Positions 51,978-61,103 of a stretch of DNA of 64,000 bases are shown in pieces (position 1 is the stretch's first letter; each line of letters opens with the position of its first letter). This DNA is from Cylindrotheca closterium (lineage: Eukaryota; Bacillariophyta; Bacillariophyceae; Bacillariales; Bacillariaceae). The notes under the pieces were generated by a model, which saw nothing but the letters and a program-made list of their open reading frames with translations, was not told where the DNA came from and did not search any database. Position numbers and translations under genes: made by a program. The stretch covers positions 16,800-80,799 of the forward strand of contig CAKOGP040001781.1 in the NCBI GenBank assembly GCA_933822405.4, given 5' to 3'.

Positions 51978-54275
51978 ATGATACGAAACCGAAAATTCAT
52001 TCCCAATGGTTCCGACGAATCATCATCGTCAGGTGCCAACGGAGAGCTTCCAATATTCAACAATGGCACGAACGACAACAATGGCAGTGCACATAATCAC
52101 CAAGCTTCACCAATAATTCCAGGCATTACAACCTCTAGAAGGCGAAGGCGTGTTCCGAGATCCAAGAACAAAGGAGAACTACCCTCTGCAATTGTCACAA
52201 TATTTGCTTTTTTTACTCTGGCATCCTTGGGAATTGTGGGCTGGAACCATGTCCATCCACACGAACAGCATATACATCCATTCAAAGGACGTCACAAAGT
52301 TGTTGGGCGAATGCACCGATTCTTGGCCCGAAGCGAAGATTCTGTTATTCCTCCCGAGAATAAACTCAAGGACCTTGCCATTGAGGCAGCGCCGTCGAAT
52401 GTCAAGTATGATATTGCGATATTGGGTGCCGGACCAGCGGGACTCTCTGCTGCTATATATGGAGCCCGGGCTGGTTTGCAAGTGGTTGTGCTGGGATCTC
52501 AAGTCGGGCTGTTGTCGGAGACACCGTTGCTAGAGAACTTTCCAGGATTTTATCCGTATTCTTCGGCGCGTCCAGAAGGAGGAGGATCGATTGCCTATAC
52601 GGGCGAAAATTGGCTCAAGATGACCCGAAATCAAGCGCATAGATTAGGAGCCCACTTTGCCATGCCAGGACTTCTAGCCCAATCAGTCGAAGTCAAGTCA
52701 GAAGGCACTGAAAAGCATTTTTCCATCTCCACCCAACTCGATTCGTTCGAGGCCAAATCTGTGATTGTGGCCACTGGAGCAACCTCCAGGCGGCTGGATT
52801 TGCCTCACGAAGAGACTTTATGGGGAAAGCACTTGCACAATTGTGCCATTTGCGATGGACCTTCGTATCATGGAAAGAATGTTGTCGTTATCGGAGGGGG
52901 GGATGCGGCGATTGATGCTGCCATTTACTTGTCTCGGCAATGTCAAAAGGTCACCTTGGTTCACCGACAGAACACCTTTGACAAGGCCAAGGCACTTGCG
53001 TCGCTAGAGCTTGTCAAACATACTCCAAATATTGAGATATTGACCCCCTATGTTGTGCAGAAATGGAACACGGAAAAGTCCAACAACAACGCACTGGATG
53101 ATGAAGATCTTGCCTTGACAGGAGTCACTCTGAAGAATGTGGAAACCGAACAAGTACAACAAATTTCATGCGATGGTGCCTTTCTTATGATTGGTGCTAC
53201 GCCTAATACTGATTGGATCTCTAATCGTTTGGCCTTGGAAGAGAATGGTTTGATTCGCTTGAACAACAAGGACGGCTCGTCAAACACGGCTGGAATGGTC
53301 TCGGCAACTTCCGTTGAGGGTATTTTTGCTGCCGGTGAAGTCATTGATGCCAAGTACAAGCAGGCCATTACAGCTTCAGCGGAAGGAGCCCAAGCGGCAT
53401 TGGATGCAGAACGATGGCTTCGAACTCAACAAAATGGACCAGGCACACGGGCCGCAGCCAAAATGGCAATGCAAGATCCTGTAGACAACGAGCAAGCGCA
53501 AACGCAAACAGAGCCAGAAGAGGAACGATTATTGGAAGGCGATGACTGCAATCTCACCGAAAAGGATTGCATCACTCGCCTTGTCAACAAGTATCCCGTT
53601 GTCGTGTTTTCCAAACCATGGTGCCCGTTCTGCCGCAAGGCTCTCGAAGCCTTGGCCATTGCTGGATTATCCAAGCCGTACGTAGTCGATTTGTCGCAGT
53701 ATCCCAATGCCCGGGAGATCCAATCGACCTATGCAAGCATGACGGGACGTCGAACAGTACCCAATGTTTTTGTCGGTGGCACCAGTATTGGCGGAGGTGA
53801 TGAGACTGTGGCCCTGCAAAGTGCAGGGAAATTGAGGCCTTTGTTAATCAAGGTTGGAGCTATTGATACGGAAGCAGCCAAGCCTGAGGTAGAAGCATCA
53901 GAGACAATTGATTTGGGCCCGCCTCCTAATGGGGACTACGGATGTGACTTGGCGACGTTGGAATGCATCCAAGACATTGTCAAGAAGTATCCATTGGTTC
54001 TATTTTCGTTGTCTTGGTGTCCGGAATGTCATCGCATGTTTGAGCTCTTGATCACGGTTGGCATTTCGAACCCTCACATTATCGATTTGGACGAATACAA
54101 GAAAAATGGAACGGCTGCCAAGATTCGAGCCTCCTTGGTGAAACTGGCGAAAAGTAATCAGGTTCCATCCCTGTTTGTGGGCGGGGAAGCCCTGGGTGGA
54201 TACTACAAGGTGCTTCAATTGAATCAATCTCAGAAGCTGGTACCGAAATTGAAAGCAGCGGGCCTGACAAAGTAG
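51978..54275 (+). CDS. Membrane-anchored thioredoxin reductase-diglutaredoxin fusion
   Basis: The protein has 765 residues from the ATG at 51978. After a disordered N-terminus with RRRRR, one membrane segment lies at about 70-88 (AIVTIFAFFTLASLGIVG). A low-molecular-weight thioredoxin-reductase module (about 143-485) follows, with the FAD loop ILGAGPAG (148-155), redox pair C289-A-I-C292 and the NADPH loop VVIGGGDAAIDAA. Two glutaredoxin-like domains then follow. The first (about 530-630) has FSKPWCPFC (C549, C552) and TVP, so it looks active. The second (about 660-765) has FSLSWCPEC (C681, C684) but lacks the Lys before the active site that binds glutathione. The fusion would pass NADPH electrons to a built-in glutaredoxin, in the lumen or cytosol near a membrane. 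Native partner proteins are unknown. Confidence 0.9.
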   Translation: MIRNRKFIPNGSDESSSSGANGELPIFNNGTNDNNGSAHNHQASPIIPGITTSRRRRRVPRSKNKGELPSAIVTIFAFFTLASLGIVGWNHVHPHEQHIHPFKGRHKVVGRMHRFLARSEDSVIPPENKLKDLAIEAAPSNVKYDIAILGAGPAGLSAAIYGARAGLQVVVLGSQVGLLSETPLLENFPGFYPYSSARPEGGGSIAYTGENWLKMTRNQAHRLGAHFAMPGLLAQSVEVKSEGTEKHFSISTQLDSFEAKSVIVATGATSRRLDLPHEETLWGKHLHNCAICDGPSYHGKNVVVIGGGDAAIDAAIYLSRQCQKVTLVHRQNTFDKAKALASLELVKHTPNIEILTPYVVQKWNTEKSNNNALDDEDLALTGVTLKNVETEQVQQISCDGAFLMIGATPNTDWISNRLALEENGLIRLNNKDGSSNTAGMVSATSVEGIFAAGEVIDAKYKQAITASAEGAQAALDAERWLRTQQNGPGTRAAAKMAMQDPVDNEQAQTQTEPEEERLLEGDDCNLTEKDCITRLVNKYPVVVFSKPWCPFCRKALEALAIAGLSKPYVVDLSQYPNAREIQSTYASMTGRRTVPNVFVGGTSIGGGDETVALQSAGKLRPLLIKVGAIDTEAAKPEVEASETIDLGPPPNGDYGCDLATLECIQDIVKKYPLVLFSLSWCPECHRMFELLITVGISNPHIIDLDEYKKNGTAAKIRASLVKLAKSNQVPSLFVGGEALGGYYKVLQLNQSQKLVPKLKAAGLTK

Positions 54276-54603
54276 GGACATTCAATTCTTTTTGTGGATA
54301 GCATATTTGCGTCGACAACTCTTGGTCATATGCGTTGTGATTCAGTTCATTGGTTGTTGTTGTAAGCGTTCAGAATTTTACAGCTAAGGAAGTACTCGCG
54401 CCAAATGTTGACCGGCGTCCATCCATCGTACGGCGGCAGGATGGATGGAACTTCAAAACTTGACAACAACATGTTCAATATCAACAACAACAAACGGTCG
54501 CTCTACCATATACATTCAAAATTCAAACTTGGTGGCTGGTCAATCGACACATATTCATGTAATAACACCAAGCAACCATTATTCCAAAGAACAATAGGAA
54601 ACA
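54276..54603. other. Intergenic, 328 bp
   Basis: Between two plus-strand genes. A frame at 54405-54671 overlaps the next gene's start and is not called. Nothing else seen. Confidence 0.4.
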
Positions 54604-56802
54604 ATGAAGAAACAGATTTCCCAGAGTCTGCGAGCTCTTGGCTTGCAAACCAGCGATTTCCGCAACTTTGAAGACCTTGACGATGAATTCAAGTTTCTTC
54701 GCCGTCATTACTTGAAGCAATGCCTCAAAACTCATCCGGATAAAGGCGGAGATGCGGACGTCTTTCGCAATGTCAATGAAAGCTTTGAATTCCTCAAGGA
54801 TTTGGTGGAAAAGAATCTCATTACCACCCTCAAGGGGTCTTCCAATAATTTGGCTTCAGACGAGTTCGATTTTATCTTTGAATCATCAGACGAAATGCCT
54901 TCCTATCAGTACTACGAACAAGCAGCCAAACAAGACATGCCACCGTATCGTGTCGAATACGCCAAGACTGGTCGTGGTAAATGCTTTGCCAAGAAAGCAT
55001 CCAAAACATGTGGAGAAGAGGAGGAAGATATTCGTATCGAAAAAGGTGAAGTTCGCATTGGTTCTATGGATCAACAGAGCGGCACTTACGGTCGATGGTG
55101 TCATATTCACTGTTGTAAGTATTTTATACTTTCGGTTGTTTTGAAATGCCTTTTTCACTTATTCACGGTGCACTAATTTATTTTATTGCATTTTACCTAT
55201 GATAATTCAAAAGGGAGAGTTCCAAGCCGAATTTGGTTGGGAATTCCAGATACCGATACCGAATCAGATCCTCAAGTATTCGTTCAAGCATTGCTCAAGC
55301 TCGATGGTGTCAGTCTAATCGGATTTGCTGACTTGAAGGAAGAAGACCAGCTAGCCATTGTGAAGCATGTCACTGACAAGAAACACTGGGCCAAGCGTAT
55401 GCCCAAAAAGAAAAAGAAAACAATGGAAACTATTCCAGCAGATACTGCCCAAGGCGATGCCAAACCAGCTCCCTTTGATAACACGACGACTGCCTTAGTT
55501 ATTACTGAGCCAAATCAATTGGTTCATAGGAGGGAAAGATTCCTCATTCCAGTTCCTGGTGTTGGTGGCGCTTTGCCCAACAGTCTTCAAGGCCAAACCA
55601 TTGTCATGACTGGAACCTTTCCAGAAGTCGGCGGAGGCGTTGGCCTCAATATGGGAAAGGACAAGGTCAAGGCCATGTGCCAGTCCTTTGGGGCTCGAGT
55701 CACCGGTTCTGTCTCTGGAAAGACTACCTTGTTGCTGGTCGGAAAGGAACCGGGCATGTCCAAGGTCAGCAAGGCCAAACAACGCAAGATTCCCACTACG
55801 GACATTCACAACATTCGCAATATTGTGCTAGGCCAGATCGCCATGGAAGAAGCTCCACCAGCCAGCATTACCGATTTCAGCGCAGGCTACAAGCTGAAGA
55901 GTGGACACAATGGACTTGCTCTCCAGCATGGCAAAGCCTATTTGGACAACTTGCGGCATGAATCTGCCGCAGTTCCCAAGAAACGACCAGCCGCCATTGA
56001 AGCGGCCCCATCGATGAGTGCCAAACCAAATGCCAAAAAGGCCAAGAAAGCAACTAAGAAGAACGTGCCTCCTCCTGCGGATGATAAGGAGAATTCCAAT
56101 CCGCCCACCGCCAACCAGCATCAATCTTCTGACACTACCGCCACAGATACTACCAATGATTATTCCAAGATGACTTGCAAGGCGCTTCGTGCAATTCTCA
56201 AGAATCGTGGATTGAAAGCTGGTGGTAAAAAGGCAGTATTAATTGAGCGTCTCAAAGAGCAACAACAACGGCCAGAACAAGTGTCATCGCAACCACCAGT
56301 AGTCCCAAAGAATGATTCGTTGCAACCGAAACAGCCGCAACAAGTCCGATTGGAACCAAAGGTACAACAACAACAGCGACAACGCAGCAATCCTTCGGAA
56401 CAAATGCGGTACCAGCTTGCGCTGTTGCAGAATCAAGCCATGAATCTAGCAATGAGTCGGCTACCTGCTCACCAAGGGACCAGACAGTCGGTGCCGCGAG
56501 CTCGCCATCCAGCCACCTCTGCAGTACGCAACCATCATTTTGAACAGATGCAGTACCAGCTTGCCATGATGCAGAACCAAGCCGTATCCGGACAGTCGGT
56601 GTCACAGCAGGCTATCCCTATGCATCCAGACATGTCCATGAGGCGAGCACCTCCTGACCAGCGCAACCATTTTGAACAAATGGAGTACCAGCTTGCCATG
56701 ATGCAGAATCAAGCCATAGCCGGACAGTCGGTATCACAGGCTAATGTTCCTATTCATCCAGCCATGTCCAGAAGTCGGACACCTACTGACCGATGGGTCT
56801 GA
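54604..56802 (+). CDS. J-domain/PARP-finger/BRCT/SAP nuclear protein
   Basis: Two exons: 54604-55114 and 55214-56802, giving 699 residues. The 99-bp intron has gtaagt and caaaag; joining creates the Trp that ends the finger (HIHCW). A J-like domain (residues about 1-75) has HPD at 44-46 (LKTHPDKGGD). A PARP-type zinc finger (about 113-205) contains YAKTGRGKC, C127, C136, W165, H167 and C170, and would recognise DNA breaks. A BRCT-like domain (about 294-380) has LQGQTIVMTGTFPE and GARVTGSVSGKT. A SAP motif (about 487-521, CKALRAILKNRGLKAGGK) binds DNA. The C-terminus has three Gln/Met repeats (EQMxYQLAMMQNQA). The PARP, BRCT and SAP set resembles DNA-damage sensing proteins, but no catalytic domain is present. 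A chaperone-linked repair or chromatin role is inference. Confidence 0.85.
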
Positions 56803-57192
56803 ACGAAACCGACTGACTCCTCGGCCAGTCGTACATATAGTCCACCAATCGAAGAAGTGGGGAAGCTACTAGGGAGTAAATGAGGTTGCGCAAACAACAC
56901 AGTCGAGGAACGTCATATGAGCAATAGGAGCCAAGTAATAGTAGCGATTTTGAATATACTGTAGCACACGGCTTTATTGCTAAGTGGAAAGGACGCCATT
57001 GTCAGTTTTGAAGACTGCACCAGTAGAAACAGTCAGGAGGTATGGGAACGACCACTGCTTGATGGATAGGTTGGGTTGAATTTCAACTTTTACCTATCAC
57101 CAGACTGCCCAAACGTCATGATATCGGTATTGCATACATGAACGAGAGTCAAGTGCATAATAGTTGTGCCTTCAGAAGTCGATATGCAATGT
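56803..57192. other. Convergent 3' flanks
   Basis: About 390 bp between the 3' ends of the J-domain gene (plus) and the membrane paralogue (minus). No feature is visible. Confidence 0.4.
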
Positions 57193-58551
57193 TCATCCAT
57201 TTCTCAATTTCTTTCGTATGCCAACAAAACCACCTCCTGACAGTATCGCCAAACGACGCCACCACGGAACACTATCGGCCGCGTCGATCAAACAATCGGC
57301 AACTGGAGGTATCCTGCTAATCAAGTAAACGAGAGAGGCAGCCCATATGACGAAACCGACTCCAAAAAGTCGGTTCGCTTTTGTCTTGTTCCGCATCAAC
57401 TGCAAGGTATCCTTCAGTTGACCCACCCATGACTTGCCAGTTTGCCGCCGGGAATATTCCAGAACGATAGAAGCAGTCATTATCGTAAAGCTTCCCATGA
57501 TTCCCAATACTCCATTTCCCATCTGGGAAACCTTCAAGAATGCCCATCCTCGTAGCATGGATCCAATGGCAAATCCAGCACTGCCCAAAAAGAAATTGAT
57601 CTTGGTCAGCATGAAGTCCAATGCGTAGTATCGATTGATGTAATCGCTGGGACTTTTGGCCATTCTTGGATTGCTCAAGGTAATATCTGTCATGACAGTT
57701 GTCGACACCAGAACCGTGAGAAGCATACTGGAAAACGATCCGAGCATACAGAGAACGTAGACTCGCTTCATCATTCCCAATAAAACACCGTCCATGTCCG
57801 CAAACGGCAAGGCAAATGCTTGTCCCAACGAAGCACCGGCCAGCAAAGATGCTGGAATTCGAAGATTACCAAAGAGGCCTGACACCACACCACCATGATC
57901 TGCTTCAGATGCGGGTTCCTCCTCGTCATCGGAAGAAGAGAACTCGTGAATCTCGCCCGTTTCGTCATCCAAGTAAACATCTTCTGAGACAAGATTTCCA
58001 TTGCCAAGAGTGGCTACAACTCCGGCGGCTAGGGCTTGTTCCATGTCATCTTCACCAATGTTTTCTCCCAAAAGCTGGACTTCTTCGTCGTCGTCGTCGT
58101 CGCCCGAGACACTTTCTTCTATTTCTACATTAGCAGTAGTATCATCCATTAGATAGGATACTTCTTCACCATTTGTAGGATGAGGTTGCGATGTTTCCTG
58201 AGGTACTTCCTCATTATTATTCTCTGCGACAAGAACAGAGCCATTGTCATAATCGTCATAATCGGATTCGGATGAACCACTGTTGTCATCGTTGCTGCCT
58301 TTCAATGACCGCAACGGTGAGAGTCTTCTGTTGCAGGCTAATGATGGTAATGGGTGCCTCGAGCAGCTGGTGCGGAAAGTTATGGAGGAGTCTTGCAAGG
58401 ATTTACTGATGGTGGTGGGAAAAAATCTTATTGTGGATGAAGCGTGATGATTGCCAACCAGTCCCAATCTGTTTTGAGCAAGGCCATAGACCATCATGGT
58501 CTTTCCTATCGTCAGATAGGATAGTATTATACATATGTAGAAACGTAGCAT
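57193..58551 (-). CDS. Multi-span membrane protein, tandem paralogue A
   Basis: The protein has 452 residues from the ATG at 58551 (MLRFYICIILSYLTIGK), which gives a signal peptide; the frame upstream opens with TTG. An acidic linker region (about 80-210) separates it from a conserved region shared with the gene at 59405: FGNLRIPASLLAGASLGQAFALPF, then several membrane spans (VYVLCMLGSFSSMLLTVLVST, VLGIMGSFTIMTASIVLEYS), and SMLRGWAFL. I do not recognise the family. A plastid or other endomembrane location is possible because of the signal peptide. The two copies are head-to-tail on the same strand, so they arose by tandem duplication. Confidence 0.7.
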   Translation of the reverse strand: MLRFYICIILSYLTIGKTMMVYGLAQNRLGLVGNHHASSTIRFFPTTISKSLQDSSITFRTSCSRHPLPSLACNRRLSPLRSLKGSNDDNSGSSESDYDDYDNGSVLVAENNNEEVPQETSQPHPTNGEEVSYLMDDTTANVEIEESVSGDDDDDEEVQLLGENIGEDDMEQALAAGVVATLGNGNLVSEDVYLDDETGEIHEFSSSDDEEEPASEADHGGVVSGLFGNLRIPASLLAGASLGQAFALPFADMDGVLLGMMKRVYVLCMLGSFSSMLLTVLVSTTVMTDITLSNPRMAKSPSDYINRYYALDFMLTKINFFLGSAGFAIGSMLRGWAFLKVSQMGNGVLGIMGSFTIMTASIVLEYSRRQTGKSWVGQLKDTLQLMRNKTKANRLFGVGFVIWAASLVYLISRIPPVADCLIDAADSVPWWRRLAILSGGGFVGIRKKLRNG

Positions 58552-59404
58552 GATGTTGTTGTTGAGATACTGTAGTTTGGCAGAATTAGTGGTTGCAGCG
58601 GAAGTTTCCAAAACTCTCTTGTTTGATCATATGTCGACACTTTTGTTCCTTCAAGCAGAAGAATCCTTTTTGTGTGCGTGGCCCAATCATGGCGATGACG
58701 AACAGCTGCATATTTATTGGGTTTTTATCACAGAGGCGCTTCACAAATCAAGTACACGTGAACTCTGTGGTCGAAGGAATTACAATTTTGAATTTCGAGC
58801 ATCATAACGCGTTATTCACCAACGTTTGATGTGGATCGACTGATAGGATTCAGCAAATAGGCGAGATCCTCAAACTCATTCATGCGGTAACAACGCTGAC
58901 ACAAACATGCGTGGTAGTTTTGCTGACGGTCCACGATAAGAACCATCGAAATCTTTTGATACTACCGCAAGTGCCAAGGTTTCAAGTTTATTCTGTCAGG
59001 TTTTATATGAATACAACCTAATAGCATCATTGCTTGCATAGGTAGAAATGAGTTCAGTACACTACTTTAGTCCCTGAATTTTCTTGTCTACAGTTCCAGA
59101 AGTCTTGCCAGAGGTCTTACCAGAGGCCGAATGACATGCCTTGCATATGTGAACTTACAAATCACCCACTACTACCATTGTTTCTTGTGCGTTTGACACC
59201 ATTTCTGTTCTCGTTGGCAATGTTGATGTCGTCGTCCTGTCGTCCTTCTAATGCCCCTTGGTCCCTCCCAGTCACTTGCCATAGGCTGTCGCATAGGCTC
59301 CAACCAGCCACCAGCCACTCTAGCATTTCGAAGTCGATAGTGCCACTGACAGCCAGTAGGAATATAACAACTAACAATAGCATCCAAATGTCTTCCAACG
59401 TTCG
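58552..59404. other. Intergenic between tandem paralogues
   Basis: About 850 bp with no convincing gene. Frames at 59136-59435 on both strands lack features. It holds the promoter of paralogue A and the 3' flank of paralogue B. Confidence 0.4.
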
Positions 59405-60376
59405 TTAGCCCCACCACGACCCGGTACTGGTACAATCTGAAGCTATCAAGTACTTTGCGATATGTGGGATAGTGACAAGGAAATAAAACACAGTGAAAAC
59501 ACAGAGAAAAGTTCCAGCTGCAAAGACATAGCTCTTCTTCATCTTGTTTTGGATAAGTTGGAACGATCTCCTTATCGATTGCAAAGGTGTCCGACCTGTC
59601 TGCTGCTTAGAAAACTGCATCACAATGGAAGTAGCAATCAAAGTGAAGCTACCCATCATGCCCAAAAGTCCCCGCCCAACTGTTGGGCATGTCAAGAAGA
59701 CCCACCCTCGTAGCATGGAGCCAATCACAAAGATAACACCGCCCCATAGAAAATTTGTCCTTGCCAACATCCATTCCAGCGGGTAGTAGCGATCCATGAA
59801 GTCTTTGGCGCTATTGGAAGCTTTTGGCGGACTGAGCGCAATATCATTCATGCACAGTGTGGATACTAGGACCGTCAGCAGCATACTACAAAGCGATCCT
59901 AGCATAATGACCGTATATACGCGCTTGACCATTCCCAGGACGAGTCCCTCTCCTTCCATTAACGGCAACCCAAAGGCTGACCCCAATGAGGCACCAGCAA
60001 TCAACGACGCTGGAATTCTAAGATTTCCAAATAGACCAGCAACTGTTCCACCAAAGTCAGGTTGCAATCTGTCAGTGTGGTCTTGTTTCTCAAGTTCGAA
60101 ATTGTCAAGACATTCCTCATCGTCGTCGTCCTTCCTCGTCGAACTGTCCTTATTATGATTGCCATCGTCACCACCACGAACAGAGATCCCTAACGATTGA
60201 GTCTTGTGTGAAGATAAAGCCAGAGAAAGGTGCGACGTTTCCATCAAGAAATCCTTTCGCCGATTCACATCGTGTCTCAAACCATCATATCTTCGATAGA
60301 AAATGTCATTGATACCATGGTGAAAGGAAAGCGACGGCTTCAACAACATCATATTGAAGATCACAATACCCTTCAT
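59405..60376 (-). CDS. Multi-span membrane protein, tandem paralogue B
   Basis: The protein has 323 residues from the ATG at 60376 (MKGIVIFNMMLLKPSLSFHHG). Its hydrophobic N-terminus ending SLSF recalls the S/A-x-F cleavage of diatom plastid-targeting bipartite peptides, so plastid targeting is possible. The conserved region matches paralogue A (FGNLRIPASLIAGASLGSAF, RVYTVIMLGSLCSMLLTVLVST, GSMLRGWVFL, GLLGMMGSFTLIATSIV). It lacks most of the long acidic linker of paralogue A. Function unknown. Confidence 0.7.
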   Translation of the reverse strand: MKGIVIFNMMLLKPSLSFHHGINDIFYRRYDGLRHDVNRRKDFLMETSHLSLALSSHKTQSLGISVRGGDDGNHNKDSSTRKDDDDEECLDNFELEKQDHTDRLQPDFGGTVAGLFGNLRIPASLIAGASLGSAFGLPLMEGEGLVLGMVKRVYTVIMLGSLCSMLLTVLVSTLCMNDIALSPPKASNSAKDFMDRYYPLEWMLARTNFLWGGVIFVIGSMLRGWVFLTCPTVGRGLLGMMGSFTLIATSIVMQFSKQQTGRTPLQSIRRSFQLIQNKMKKSYVFAAGTFLCVFTVFYFLVTIPHIAKYLIASDCTSTGSWWG

Positions 60377-61103
60377 TACTATCCCAATTTGTTCAGTTGT
60401 TGCTATTGGCAATCGTAGCTATATCGAATAGGCTTTTAGTCACAGGGATGAAGCACTTTCAGGCAATGCAAGTATCCAGGAAGAGTAAGTCTTGTGTCAG
60501 AATGATGCAATGATGCGATGACAATAATACGTTGACATTGAAAGATTGACATGGACTAATATACTTCGATAGTCCCTTAATTTATTCGGACCAGCACCCC
60601 CCGATAGACTAGACTATGGCTTTCGCTTTGACCATTGAAATATTGTACTACCATCATTATACCTTCTCATGGGCATTTTGAGCATTCTCTATCTATCAAA
60701 ATAGTTTCCCAACAAGCTGGGATGTATGAAAGAAAGTTTGGATAAGTCAATGTACCGGTTCTTGCTGTGGATCTCCTATTTATTCTATTGCTACAAAATC
60801 TAACAAATTTGACACTTCTTGCGACGAACGAACATTCTCGTTTGGTGTGATGTCTACTGCACCCTTGCAATACTCTCCGACTAGTGCAAATATTGTACTC
60901 GCTTCCAGTTCCCACCATTTCCCCCTGTGGCGGGGATACCCATACTGCTGTGTTGACCCGAACATGCCCAACTTGATTCAGCAGTCAATGACGCACGATG
61001 ATTGTACCAATAGCATAGCATGACCTGCTTATCGATTCGAAGGATTGTAGTTCCTACCCAGATTCCCATGTGACGCAGGTCCAATTCTTCTTGGTGAATA
61101 AAT
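60377..61103. other. Intergenic, about 730 bp
   Basis: Five-prime flank of paralogue B and 3' flank of the HSF gene. Short minus frames near 60667-61084 show no domain. No gene is called. Confidence 0.4.
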
